A stretch of DNA of 64,000 nucleotides from Ditylenchus dipsaci (Eukaryota; Nematoda; Chromadorea; Rhabditida; Anguinidae). The notes under the pieces were generated by a model that did not search any database, had not been told where the DNA came from, and saw only the letters and a list, made by a program, of their open reading frames with translations. The DNA is taken from assembly GCA_004194705.1 (NCBI GenBank), contig SADC01000932.1:111356-175355 (forward strand), read 5' to 3'. The translations under genes were made by a program, and so were the position numbers. Within the stretch, counting starts at the first letter, position 1. Each line of letters begins with the position of its first letter. This document shows, one piece after another, positions 45,270-56,690 of the stretch.

Positions 45270-46250
45270 GGGTGTCCTAAGAATTATGAAACACTTGTAT
45301 CGGCCATAACTTTTTTCTAGATCATATTTCTAAATTTTGTAAACGCAGATGAGTTGAGCCCGATAACGCAATTTTTGGTATATAATGTTAAAAACACGGT
45401 TTTCGCTTAGCCCCTGTGGTTTAGGACCTGGTCAGTGATGTAGCGGCACCGGTGCGGCACCCGGTGCGGGAATTTGCGAGGGTCGGTGCCGGTGCGAGTG
45501 CCGGTGCAGGCATTTTTCGGTCCGCACCGGCACCGGCGAGATTAAATTTATATGTGATTTTTCATTAACCGAATAAAGGCGACAAAATTTTGTTTAAATC
45601 ATTTTGCCATTTTAACAACCGCTAAGTAATCTCTCCGCTTTTTCGATCTCTTGCTAGCAGTTTATGTCTTCAAATTTGAGTATATCAAAGCCTTCAAGGG
45701 GATAAAGTTTTGGCACGGCGGCAATGCAGAGCCGTACCTAATCCTGAAGACACTGGCACCAAATATCTTAGCCATTCGTGGTCTTGCAACGAGCAGCCAC
45801 AAAAAGAGTTCTGTGTTAAAAACTGGTGACACGTAAAGTTTTGCTAAACGTCCACCAACGATACATTTTTTGATTACATTTGTGTTTGTTCCGTGCTGCA
45901 TATTGTTAACGAATAAAAACGCACTGAAAGTTTGCCGTTTTCATGAGAATGATTAAAAAATTGAGGTGCGCCACTAACCGGTGCGGCACCGACCCGCACC
46001 GGCACCGGCCGGTGCGGGTGACGGTGCGGAAAATTATAGGGCTCGGTGCCGGTGCCGATGCGGGTGCCGGTGCAGAAAATTCCAGGGGTCGGTGCCGGTG
46101 CGGATGTTCCGAGATTTACATCATTGGTCCTGGTCTGTATATCACATTTGGATGCGTAAGGTTCAAATCACATTGGAGACCAAGCGAAAATCGTGTTTTT
46201 AACACGAAAACGGCTGACCGGGACAAGCGGACGATCTGGTGCAAAATTTC
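45270..46250. mobile_element. Element split by a hAT-like insertion
   Basis: ACAGGGTGTCCTAAGAATTA at 45268 resembles mariner-type ends. Inverted words AAAACACGGTTTTCGCTT (45390) and AAGCGAAAATCGTGTTTTT (46183) lie on either side of the hAT-like insertion at 45433-46126. Without that insert about 290 bases remain. The right end is not defined. Confidence 0.45.
45433..46126. mobile_element. hAT-like element with CCGGTGCGG words, 8-bp TSD
   Basis: The ends are CAGTGATGTAGC and, inverted, TTTACATCATTG. The 8-base flanks are GACCTGGT (45425-45432) and GTCCTGGT (46127-46134), with one mismatch. Both subterminal zones are arrays of GGTGCCGGTGCGG and CGCACCGGCACCGG. The AT-rich centre holds no recognised ORF. 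Confidence 0.8.
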
Positions 46251-46251
46251 A

Positions 46252-47836
46252 CGCTGATCATTTTTGTGTATGGGAGTGTGGGTTTTTGCTAGTCATTAAG
46301 TGACATAATAACCGCTTTTAAATTCACGAGCGTTTCAGGAAACTTGAAGAATCTTCCCAGGGATAGACTCCACTAATCTCCAAACTGCATGCTTGCATTA
46401 GATACGTCAGAAGGATCGCGAGGAATCGCTCTTTCGAATGAGTGCATGTGAGCTGCCATGTGTCTGCAAAAACTAGGACTACCAGCATCCAACGCACAAA
46501 TCCACCATTTTCTGACCAGGTACAATTACACTCAAAGCTGTTCGAAAGCTTGTCATAGCTGTGTATAACTGCTCAGTGCTTGGTCAATACTTGTAGAGTA
46601 ATTCAAGAGCTACGAAATGAGTTAAAAATCAGCATGAAAATTAAACAAAAGCCACTCAGAGATTTTAGGGGAAGAGATAGAATCAGCTGTTTTCCCGGTA
46701 TAGGAATTGGAAGGGTAGTTGGTTTGGCTTATTTATGGTTGACTTTCTTCAACATTTTTGGTTTCCAATATATAAAAATGTTCAGCAGGAAAAACGCTAC
46801 AAAACTAGTACGAAGACTCACACCACTCACGTTTAATTTTACTGAGTTTAGAATCAATATTTTTGAACGCAATATGTGCGCAGGTTCTATATCAAAAGAT
46901 AGCCAAGACTTTGGCGAGTCTTTTCATTCTCACGGCATTCGAATTTATAAAAATTGCTTCGATTTCAGGCCTCTTGAAATGTAGCCAAAATCGTCCATCC
47001 ATGACCAGGCTGCCAGGCCACTTCTTCAGTCCTTCAAAAAGAGGGAAAACACAGTAACACTTGTGATTTAATAATGGTATCTGATGCAGTTTTTCATGCT
47101 TCATTACATGATGTTTTTATTTTTTTTAAAGTCTTATGAAATTTTGAGAAAATTACGAAACCAAGCCCTAACCACCTGAATTTCCATCCAAAAGCCCCTG
47201 GTTTTTGGTATGTTTTCGAGGTCAAATTGTTTTGGCTTGGATTATGTGATATTCGCTTCTTGTCTTGTGAGTCTTCGTACTAGTTTTGTAGCGTTTTTCC
47301 TGCTGAACATTTTTATATATTGGAAACCAAAAATGTTGAAGAAAGTCAACCATAAATAAGCCAAACCAACTACCCTTCCAATTCCTATACCGGGAAAACA
47401 GCTGATTCTATCTCTTCCCCTAAAATCTCTGAGTGGCTTTTGTTTAATTTTCATGCTGATTTTTAACTCATTTCGTAGCTCTTGAATTACTCTACAAGTA
47501 TTGACCAAGCACTGAGCAGTTATACACAGCTATGACAAGCTTTCGAACAGCTTTGAGTGTAATTGTACCTGGTCAGAAAATGGTGGATTTGTGCGTTGGA
47601 TGCTGGTAGTCCTAGTTTTTGCAGACACATGGCAGCTCACATGCACTCATTCGAAAGAGCGATTCCTCGCGATCCTTCTGACGTATCTAATGCAAGCATG
47701 CAGTTTGGAGATTAGTGGAGTCTATCCCTGGGAAGATTCTTCAAGTTTCCTGAAACGCTCGTGAATTTAAAAGCGGTTATTATGTCACTTAATGACTAGC
47801 AAAAACCCACACTCCCATACACAATAATGATCAGCG
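46252..47836. mobile_element. Element with 571-bp near-identical inverted arms
   Basis: The arms 46252-46822 and 47266-47836 are equal in length and nearly identical as reverse complements. The outer ends are CGCTGATCATT and its inverse; the inner ends are GAAGACTCACA. The 443-base centre is unique. The same peptide (MVNTCRVIQELRNELKISMK) can be read from both arms, as expected from the symmetry. No target duplication was obvious. Confidence 0.85.
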
Positions 47837-48172
47837 CGGTTAACCGACCAAGTAGGTCAACCGAACCGGAACTACCCCACTATTCATGTGTGAATCATCT
47901 ATCTCTTTGATAAAAATCATGAATGGAGTCGTACTCATTTGCATTTACTTAACTATTAGGGCTAAATGAAAATAAAATGGTTGCTGAACAGGACTCTGAG
48001 GTTTGGTTACATTAATCTCTATTTCGACCATCTCGGTGAAAATCAAGAGATTTCTCGTATTCTGTCACGACTTTGACAAAAAAAATTAACCCCACATCAT
48101 AAGTAGTCTCAGCCGCTCTTTTATTCAGAAATCGACATAACAGTATAACATGAGCGAGAAAAACTAAATGAC

Positions 48173-49388
48173 CTATCCCGCAATATACTTATCAATTTTC
48201 TTTGCTTGAGACATGACTCCATCAAGGATTTCTTTTGCGATTTTTGTGCGAAGTTTTTCAACTTGGTATTGCTCAAACTTAGTACGTACATCACGCAATA
48301 CGGACTCTGCGAATAGACAGACATATATTCTACAATCACATACATGGCTTTGCTGAGGGACCGACTAAAAATTGAATAGGTCAAAAGTTCTAAAAATTAT
48401 TAAAAATACTTTGTCGTTGAAACCTAGCCAATTGACTGGATCCGTTTTTTTGGGTTTATTTCGTATCGATCCCCGCTGCAAGTATTCCCCAAAAAATTCC
48501 ATGATTAAAAGACACGTAAAAAATATCTTACTTGATTGAAGACAGACACATGTGACTATCACCTTACACTGCTCAGAGAAACTCTGAGGTTAAAGTTTGT
48601 ATCGAAAACGACGATCTTCAAATATTCGAGGGTCGAAATATTAGAGGGGTTTAAATATTTTTCAACCTTATTGCTGCCAAAAGGCCAGATTTCTCTAAGC
48701 TCCATCCAGTGCCCGACAAAAGTTTTCTCGATATTGTACGACCAATAAAATAAAAGAAATTAACGTTTAAAATTGGTTAAACTTTTACATTATGAACCAG
48801 CTTGCTCGTTCATGGCTTCTGTAATTCGACTAAATGGACACATTTGATGAACTCACAATTGCCGATCGCATTCCGAACTGCAGCGCTAAATCTGGAACGA
48901 AAATGTTATTATGGAAAATATCGCAAAAATTGCAAACTTACCTAGTCATAGGTGCATTCGAGCAGTAATATACGTTTGAGAGTTGAATTCCATTCATCGA
49001 GTTTTAGCTACCAATTAGGCCCATGGAGAACGGAACGATGAGTATCACTCGACCTCTCATGCATCCAGGAAAGCCACTAGCCAAATAAAGACGAAAACGA
49101 TAAGCAGACATCCTATTGGTGAGCTTTTTCTCGGCTTTTCCGCTAAACACGAAAACTTCAGTCTATATAACCGACCCAAAACTGTATGATCTACCCTGAT
49201 TCTGTGGTTGAACGCTTCTTTGTTGTAATCACCATGCACTTGCCAATATGCTTCGTATAGTCAGGATCACTTCGCGCAAAAACACATGAGCCACTTCCAG
49301 TGAAACGCTTGAGCTAATAGAGTGCTCATTTCCTTTGTCAAGCATTGAATTCGAAGAGAGTCTTATCACAGATGACAATAGCCGCCGC
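48173..49388 (-). pseudogene. Phosphoenolpyruvate carboxykinase (PEPCK) pseudogene
   Basis: Minus-strand pieces: about 49388-49344 (VICDKTLFEFN), 49313-49195 (SCVFARSDPDYTKHIGKCMV), 49076-48942 (FPGCMRGR, VPFSMGLIGS, stop, NSMNGIQLSNVYYC, APMTR), 48891-48810 (FSAAVRNAIGNCEFIKCVH). After a gap there is a C-terminal piece at about 48309-48173 (VRDVRTKFEQYQ-like, IAKEILDGV). The order matches GTP-type PEPCK: ICD, NC..ARTDP, PGCM.GR....PFSMG, the GVQLTDS..V...MRIMTR stretch and GDGEFVKC. An in-frame TAA (49004-49006) replaces a residue right after MGLIGS. The P-loop and metal-binding centre (about 300 residues) are absent, since only about 100 bases separate the halves. A functional PEPCK gene may exist elsewhere. 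Confidence 0.72.
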
Positions 49389-49396
49389 GGTAAAAA

Positions 49397-49668
49397 CCCA
49401 ACTCGCGCCGGCCCCAACTCGCGCCCCCCAACTCGCGCCGTTCCAACTCGCGCCCCCCCCCCCAACTCGCGCCACCCAACTCGCGCCGGTCCCAACTCGC
49501 GCCCCCCAACTCGCGCCGGTCCCAACTCACGCCCCCAACTCGCGCCGTTCCAACTCGCGCCCCCAACTCGCGCCGTTCCAACTCGCGCCCCTCAACTCGC
49601 GCCGTTCCAACTCGCGCCCCCCAACTCGCGCCTGTCCCAACTCGCGCCACGCAACTCGCGCCACTTTT
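49397..49668 (+). repeat. CAACTCGCGCC tandem array
   Basis: About 20 imperfect units of 13-17 bases, built on CAACTCGCGCC with CCCC, GTTC or GGTC spacers. All frames stay open here (Pro/Ala/Arg-rich on plus, Gly/Arg/Glu-rich on minus), which is a composition effect and not a gene. Confidence 0.9.
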
Positions 49669-49844
49669 CAGTCCTCATTTTTTACATTCTCTTGTAATTG
49701 CTTTTTAAGATTGCAGCTCGGAAATATTTAGTTAAAGTGTATTCGCAACCAACACAACTATTTTCAATTGTGCTTTTTATGGGGTTTTAACACCAAAAAT
49801 ACCAAGACTTTTAGATGGCAGCAATTTCGTTTGCCTACTCACAG

Positions 49845-50568
49845 CGTATAGGCAGCAAAAACTAGCAGTTACTGGTGCTGAGGATCCTGAAATGTGCTAC
49901 ACATGGTCAATTCTGAAGTCTGGTGTGCGAACGACTCGCTATGCTTGTACCGGGTACCGCTTTCTTCTTGATCGATGGAAAAAAGCTCGAGTTCCTTGTG
50001 GACAATTCTTTCTGCCAACAATGAGAGCCAGCGCAAGTGAAAGCTCGTGGATTGATTCAGAGCCAAGTTCAGTTCACTTCTGCCAGCCAAAGAAAAAAGC
50101 CAAGTTAGACTTCATTTTTTCCTTGAGATTTCAAGAACATTATGACTTTTTCTATATGGTTTAGTCTAGGATTGGGTGTCAGAAGAAGCATGCAGGCAGA
50201 GCTGGCCAGCGGACAAACGAAAATGTGGCTTCAGCTATCGTCAGGACGGAGAAAAAGCTTTTAAATAAGTTTGCATCAGAGTCAAAAGGTTTTTTCATTG
50301 CGTTTTTCTGAATTTTACGGTACTTTTTAGAATTCATTAAGGAAGTCAGACAAGCAGGTGTTGCCAACAGAAAGCAACTGCCAAAGCTTTCGGTCGTGCT
50401 CGACGTAAGCTCATCCCTAAAGTACCGGATTATGATCCTTTGTTGGAGGAAGAAAATTTTTTGATGGGCTACAATGATGATCCAATTGGCAATGAAGATC
50501 AAGAGAACCAAGATGATATCGGACAGGATGTGTATAGCACTGAAGAAGTGGAAAGAAATGCCGTTTAA
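49845..50568 (+). CDS. Unknown spliced ORF inside the 3.3-kb element
   Basis: A CACAG acceptor at 49844 opens YRQQKLAVTGAEDPEMCYTW. The exon ends near 50103 with a Lys-rich stretch (QPKKKAK). A join to about 50169 gives IGCQKKHAGRAGQRTNENV. A 43-base intron near 50289-50331 follows, then EFIKEVRQA. A frame change leads to AFGRARRKLIPKVPDYDP and an acidic tail (EEENFLMGYNDDP) to the stop TAA at 50566-50568. Basic body and acidic C-terminus. I do not recognise it; it is not transposase-like. It may be a captured host gene, as in Pack-MULEs. Confidence 0.5.
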
Positions 50569-50585
50569 TTCTTAATGAACGTCTC

Positions 50586-52279
50586 GGTAAAACCGCAGTT
50601 GGATACAAATTGTAATTGGATACCGCAGTTGGATACATTTGCAGTTGGATACCGCAGTTGGATACAGTTGCAGTTGGATACCGCAGTTGGATACAGTTGC
50701 AGTTGGATACCGCAGTTGGATACATTTTTGGGACATAGTTTGGGAGATAGTTTATAGTACTGCGATGGTGGTAGATTGTAGTTCATACGTAGTGGTACCT
50801 AAATGGTAGTACTCAGTAGGCAGTACCCAAGTTGCATATTTGAATATCTTTTGTAATGCATCTGACCATGTTGGTAACTGGATCATCTGTATGTCCCATA
50901 TACTAACAAATCCAAGTGGTCGTCTACTTGGATCAAATTTTATTTTGGGGAAATTTCAATTTTGGTACAAATAAACACGACTCCCTACACGATTTTAAAT
51001 CACAAAAAAGGTAAAACTGCGACTCTCTACAATTGTGACTCGTTACAGAATTGATTTTTTTTTATTTTTTTTTGACTGTTTTTGCATGTTTATTTAACTT
51101 TTTTTCTTTTAACTTTTTTTTAACTTAGGCCTTAGGCTTAGGTAAGGGTAGGCCAGCGCACGTTAGGACGAACTCAAACGTGTGTCCTAGACTGAGCACC
51201 AAAAGGCGCCAATTTGAAAAACTGTAGCGAGTCACAATTTGTAGCGAGTCGAATGTCAATCCACAAAAAAGGTTGGTTTTGAATTTTGAACTAAATTTTG
51301 ATTTGATATACTATCACGAGTTGATAGTCACGGGTTAAAACTCTCATGAGTTGATATTTCACCACATTTTCGAATTTGATAGAATTCATATAAAGTTCAA
51401 AGAATATTATTTGTTAAAAAAAAGAGTCGAATGAATGCAAGCTCGTCAGGGAGTTCCTATTGTTCGATAGTTTTCAGCTAGTTGGCTAGTATTTCGTGAA
51501 TGTTTCCATGCGTAAAAAGAGCTTTTATACTGCTATTTGACATTTTATCATTTTTTGACACGGTTTGCTTCTGCAGCAGATAGTTTCGTGAAAAGTCCGA
51601 TCTTTCAAATATCACTTATCTAAAAATTATTTAGATTTACAAGGTAAACAATGTTAAGGATCCATGAGTGTTAAATTAGAGAGTAAGTAAAAGTAGCAAA
51701 CTAAACAACACGACACGGAAAATTATAAAAATTCTGATTTTACCTTATTTTCTCTGACTAGTCGTGATTTCTGACTCCGCTTTCTTTGATTTAACAGGCC
51801 TTCGATTTAACAGTCACCCTCTGTGGGCTCGATTTGGCTGTAAGTCTGAATAATATAAATAAATATACCCTCAATTTAACGGTTCCCTAGGCCCGTCCAA
51901 GAACCATTAAATCGAGGGTTTACAGTACGGTAAGTACTTAGAAAACTGATCCGACACACTCATTTTGAATGAGCACTTATGGAAATTTCGAATTCAGTAT
52001 TTGGCAAATTCCGGGTCAGGGTTTTTGAAATCGACCAGGGCAGGTTTCGGTCAGTGTTTTCGGCCAAAAATCAGTCAGGCGGGTCACTGATCAGGGCCTT
52101 GCAATGTTTCTGTTACTAATGAATTCTATCAGATTCAAAATTTATCCAACTGCGGTATGCAACTGCAACTGTATCCAACTGCGTTATCCAACTGCAACTG
52201 TATCCAATTGCGGTATGCAACTGCAACTGTATCCAACTGTGGTATCCAATCACAATTTGTATCCAATCCAATGGCAGTC
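50586..52279. mobile_element. Element with GTTGGATACCGCA arrays, 9-bp TSD
   Basis: Perfect 9-base duplications GAACGTCTC flank it (50577-50585, 52280-52288). The left zone (50594-50735) repeats GCAGTTGGATACCGCAGTTG; the right zone (52143-52265) repeats the inverse. The centre (50760-52130) has CCAAGTGG words near 50920, a copy of the CTTAGGTAAGGGTAGGCCAGC motif near 51130, and paired CTCGATTTAACAG ends near 51800-51930 from a pogo-like relic. It sits 18 bases after the stop of the captured ORF. Confidence 0.85.
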
Positions 52280-52685
52280 GAACGTCTCACCCTGATTTGT
52301 TTAATTTTAAATTGTCGGTTTTGTTTTGCGTGTTTGGTTGCAATAAAATTCATTTTATTTTCATGGCAAATATAATACAGTCGATGCTCTTTAGTGCACC
52401 TTGTCCGGGACCCTCACTACAGGGTTCACCTTTCGTTACGCAGATCATAACAGGGCAGGTGCATTATATAGCTTCCCATACCGTAAGTTTAGCTCTGGAA
52501 GCACTACGAAGATTCACGTCAACAATCATGTTTTATTAAAGTGATATCTTTACTTTAACGAAACATCTTTTCGGTAAAAATGTTGCTGTTTTTTTAAAAA
52601 AATAAACGCGAGCTGGACCGGCGCGAGTTGGGACCGGCGCGAGTTGGGGGCGCGAGTCAGTACGGGCGCGAGTTGGGTGTCGTTC

Positions 52686-53670
52686 GCCGCCGCCTGTTTT
52701 TTTCTGCTGCATCATCGCCATTTTTTCAGCAACGAATGTCTAGAAGTCAAGAAAACAAAACATGTATGGAAGAAACTCGGCTAAGCAACATACCTGCAAT
52801 TTATCGGCATTATTTGAAAATCCACTTTGATGACTGGTATTGTTCCATAGAAAAACAGCCTCATGATGCATTTTTGATCAAGGGTCTTCCTCAGAATTAT
52901 GTCTAAGGTGAGTCACTCCTCTATAATGAACTCCCTCTATAACAAACGATTTTTTTCGGTTTGGTTGAATTTGCCCTAAATAAGGCCTCTACAACGGACT
53001 CCCTCCACTGCGAAAATAAACGAAGTTCGGCGCTACTGTAATATAACCCACCTTCAAATGAACAATTGCTCCCTGTTCATAAGGCATTCTTACCCTGCTC
53101 AGATAATAGAGACAACAATTATTTGACTTAAAAATAGATCAGGCTATAACCAACTTTAGCTGCCTTTCTTTTGATCCAAGTGCACGACCACATGGTTTAG
53201 TTAGTCCATGGATTGTCCAGTAGAATTAAAGTTGGATCATAAATTTTAAAAGTTCTTTACAAGACGAAAATATTACTATCCGGGTACCACTGCACTACCT
53301 GAGTACAACAAAATCAAGTGGTCGTCAATTTGGTGCAAATTTTTTTTACGTTTTTCATATTCCGAAACCTGTTTTCTGGACAATTTGGGCATGCTGAAGA
53401 TGGTTCGATCGAAAATCGAAGATTGTTTGCCGAAACTAGAAAATAACTTACAAAACGGCATTTCACCACTATCAAACCATCTTCAGCATTCCGAGTTAGT
53501 CCAGAAAATAGGTTTTGGAACCCAAAAAAGTGAAAAAAATTGCTCCAAGTGGACGACCACTTGGTTTGGTCGGTTCAGACTACAAAATTTTTCAAAATGT
53601 ACGAATTTGAAAAGTGTGGACCATTTTGTTGGACCAACTTTTTGAAAAAGGTTTAAAGAGAATTCCATAG
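52686..53670. other. Mosaic of element fragments
   Basis: A half copy of the hairpin family (GTCTTCCTCAGAATTATGTC, near 52885) is followed by TATAACAAAC and CTATAACGGAC words of a Tc1-like end (52925-53040). At 53170-53580 CCAAGTGGACGACCACTTGG words surround a hairpin of GGGCATGCTGAAGATGGTT. No gene is supported. Confidence 0.45.
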
Positions 53671-53674
53671 TGCA

Positions 53675-53778
53675 GATGAATTCGGTGCAGATGAATTCGT
53701 CTGCAGATGAATTTGGTGCAGATGAATTCGGTGCAGATGAATTCGGTGCAGATGAATTTGGTGCAGATGAATTCACCT
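53675..53778 (+). repeat. 15-bp minisatellite GTGCAGATGAATTCG
   Basis: About seven units of GTGCAGATGAATTCG, one with a TCTGCAGATG variant and one with AATTTG. The EcoRI-like GAATTC is kept in most units. It is a short tandem array with no coding meaning. Confidence 0.85.
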
Positions 53779-53904
53779 AATGCCGAAACTTTCGTTGTCT
53801 GTGTTTTGGACAAATATGAGATTTATAAAAGGCATCTTTGTAGGCGATGGTTTGCAGTTCTATAGATGAGATTCCGAATTTTATTCTGTAGCTTTGAATC
53901 GGTA

Positions 53905-54115
53905 CACAGCTAATTTTAATCCAGTGGGAGTCACCAAATTGCCAGTGGAAGTCCACCAAATTACCAATGGACCCCCATCGACTGCCAGTGGCAATTTGGT
54001 GGACTTCCACTGGCAATTAGTGGTGTACCACTGGTAATTTGGTGGTGTATCACTGGCAATTCGGTGGTGTGCCAGTGACAATTCGATGGATTTCCACTGG
54101 ATCAAAAAAGTGGTC
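53905..54115. repeat. CCAGTGG/CCACTGG palindrome array
   Basis: The left end, ACAGCTAATTTTAATCCAGT, is the inverse of the right end of the array at 60060-60280. Between are about twelve CCAGTGG, CCACTGG and GGTGGT words with AATT. The element with these ends could not be bounded on both sides here. Confidence 0.55.
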
Positions 54116-54181
54116 CATCCCAAGTGGAATCGAACTCTAGACTATTGAACCAGTGCCTAACGACTGACCACTAGACCACCG
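54112..54181 (-). repeat. tRNA-like sequence, possible SINE head
   Basis: On the minus strand there is an A-box-like TGGTCTAGTGG (54168-54178) and a B-box-like AGTTCGATTCC (54126-54136) about 31 bases apart. The D-loop and T-loop are readable, but the acceptor and T-stems do not pair well. A tRNA-derived pseudogene or SINE head is more likely than a working tRNA. No anticodon is assigned. Confidence 0.5.
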
Positions 54182-54189
54182 TGTCGTTT

Positions 54190-56540
54190 TTATTAGTAAA
54201 GGTAGAGCTTGCTTATATACCTTATTTCCGACTTTTTTGCATTTATTGTTTAGGACAAACCCATACCGCTCAAGTTTATTTAAAAGCCCAAGAAACCCAG
54301 TCTTGGTCGTTCGTTATGCGAGATTATTACAGGAATGGGAGTTTTGTATAAGAGGGCTGGGAGAAGCTGCATGTTAAAGCATTCTAGATAAGTAATGGAT
54401 ACTATGAAGTTTGATCGTGAGATCTTTCTTAACCTAAATCTCAAAAAAATTCATTTTTGTTACTTATGATTTTTGGCAGCCGGCCAGTTAGTAACGACTT
54501 TTTTAATTGAACGTGGGATTGGAATAATGTTTAGAGGGGAGGGGGAGGGATGCAAATCTAATGCAATATTTTGAACTCACAGATTTGATTCCCAGTGGAT
54601 GAATAATTTTTATAAATTTTTACTCTACATTCTAGGCCGAAAACTATCGAGCAATCAATTGCAATCATTTCTGCACTGATTTACTGTCACTTAATGCCCT
54701 AATTTTTCGATCTCATGCAAATGACCATTAAAATAAAGGTGAACCGGTACAATGATACGTACTTAGTTGTATGCCGCCTCAACCTCTACCAATTTATTTA
54801 TTTCTCAACTCGTTTAGTAACTTTTTAGACTCAGAATTCCATGAGGAATCAGAACGAAAATTTCCACAGCAAAGTCACTTCAGAAACATGGGTAACTTGC
54901 GAAGGTTTAAATAAGGAATGAAAGAGTATCATCGAGGGGTAAGATTTCGGCATTATTAGGGGGTTGATCGACATTTGCGCGCCAACACATGCGCGCCGAC
55001 ACTTACGCGCCGTGACTTTGCGCACTGACATTTGCGCAGGACATTTGCGCACGATGAAACACCATGAAAAAACTTTTTGAAGCCAACGAAAAAATTGCCT
55101 ATCCAGGTGGACATCCAATTTACCACTTGTTCCAGAATATGGATTGAGTGGACCAAAACAGTTAACTTCTTTATTTCAACCTATACACTAGGTATCCATT
55201 CATCAGAGTTATCTATTGATCTCCATATATATCTCCATCCACCTAAACCACCTGGCATTGAATACTACTACCTAGGCCCTCCACCTGAGTATGTACTAAG
55301 ACCTTTGTACCTCTACCTAGGCACGAAAACTGAGTACCAGATGGATGGCGTACGGGGTACAAAGCTACGCCTAAACCAAGGTCCTCTAAGTCAAATCGGT
55401 GTTTTAGCATTATCAAATCGTTTTTAGAACACGATTCTGGATCGGGAACAATGATTTTTATAACTTTTAACTAAATCCAAAATTTTGTATTATGGAGGTG
55501 GATACCCATTTACGGGAGCTACCAGGTGGCTCCCCACCCACCCGAGGCTTTTTTATTGTATAAAAAATCAGTCTATCACTGTAATTCAACAAAAATATTG
55601 TCTACTACCACCAGGACTTGAACCTGTAACTCAAAATTTTAGGAGGGGATTCGCCACACTCCTTAGGTATCAACTTCTACGTGGATACTACCATCTAACA
55701 ATCATCCTGTGATTAAGGTGCCATTTAGCTGGTTGAGTAGTGGTTCAAATGATTCTTTCATATCATCACCAATCCTGCTTGTTGATCCTATAAATTACCG
55801 CAGGAATTTAAAAAATTAACTTCTCAAATGTCGCGGCGCGCAAGTGTCGGTCAACCTATTAAGGAACTGACGTTTTTAGCAATTTTAATCACAACCATCT
55901 GCTAAAATGACGGCAGGAAGCAGAGCTACATTTTGATGACCCTGTAAATTGAAATTGCGAAAAAAACGTCAGTTCCAAAAATAATACTGAAGACCTGTGG
56001 GACAACCCTCGGTAGGATGCCAAGGAATTGGGCATTGTTTAAAGAGGCATGCCCGTGCGTTTTGAAAAGTTAAGGCGGGGACCAGCAAATTTTTTGAATC
56101 GTTCAATTTTTCACTCGTTTTGCATCAAATCTAATATTGATGACCTTATACTACTTTTAAAAGTTAGGCAGAAAACTTAAAAAATCTAGATGAGAAAGCA
56201 AGTAAAAATGTTTCGAGAAAGAAAATATTTGCTGGTCCCCGCCTTTTCTCCGTGTCGCGCACGGGCATACTCCTTTGACGTTTTTCGAATTTCGATCATG
56301 ACTCGAGTTTGTTTCTTCTCTGTATGATATCTCAAATAAAGGCTTAAAATCTTGGCTACAATTTAGTTTATGAAACACATGTTTTGTAGTAAAAAGTCAG
56401 AAAATTTCGACGAAACCAGTTAGAGGAAAACCACCAAACGATTAATTTTCGAAAAGTTAGCCTATATTACGCTTAATACAGCACCAGCAGGTGTGAAATC
56501 ATGCTCTGGTGATATTGTTAGATGGCCAAGAGTGTGCAGG
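54190..56540. other. Gene-free stretch with CACCTGG words and short foldbacks
   Basis: At 54975-55070 the word TTTGCGCGCCAACA and variants repeat, and GCGCGCAAGTGTCGGTC reappears inverted near 55838. This pair may be the ends of a 0.9-kb element at about 54970-55850. Inside are ATCCACCTAAACCACCTGGC-type words (55080-55700). At 56040-56280 a foldback has ends AGGCATGCCCGTGCG and CGCACGGGCATACTCC. No coding sequence was recognised. Confidence 0.5.
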
Positions 56541-56559
56541 TTTCAAAAAAATAAAAATT

Positions 56560-56690
56560 TTCAAACCTAACATTCGAAAATTTTCGAACCCGAACTTCGA
56601 ATCTAACTGACCATTCGAAAACTTTCGAACTCAAACTTCGAATCGAATGTTCAAAAATTTCGAATGTTTGACAGCCCTATTTTTTACTTA
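56560..56690. repeat. TTCGAA palindrome array
   Basis: About 130 bases with repeated CATTCGAAAATTTTCGAAC and TTCGAATC words, ending TTTGACAGCCCTA. It looks like the hAT-like elements of this window, but a matching left end and duplication were not found. Confidence 0.45.

Larger units (their letters stand above)
49389..52685. mobile_element. 3.3-kb MULE-like element with CCAACTCGCGCC arrays
   Basis: The ends are GGTAAAAACCCAACTCGCGC and, inverted, GGCGCGAGTTGGGTGTCGTTC. The flanks share GCCGCCGC (49381-49388, 52686-52693). The left array (49397-49668) has about 20 units of CAACTCGCGCC with variable spacers; the right one (52605-52680) is short and inverted. The inside carries a spliced ORF (49845-50568) and a second element (50586-52279). 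The left end abuts the PEPCK pseudogene. Confidence 0.75.

Noticed and set aside
46580..47508. Duplicated gene MVNTCRVIQEL... on both strands
   Set aside because: The two ORFs are the two arms of the 571-base inverted repeat; no family or splice signal supports coding.
48121..48384. Minus-strand ORF of 87 residues (MTYSIFSRSL...)
   Set aside because: Another frame over the same bases gives a charged helix matching the PEPCK C-terminus and stops at 48173, so this ORF is a shadow.
49335..49731. Long Pro/Ala/Arg and Gly/Arg/Glu ORFs on both strands
   Set aside because: They translate the CAACTCGCGCC array; all frames are open because the unit lacks stops.
54112..54181. Functional tRNA gene on the minus strand
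   Set aside because: A- and B-boxes are present but the acceptor and T-stems do not pair well, so a tRNA-derived relic is preferred.
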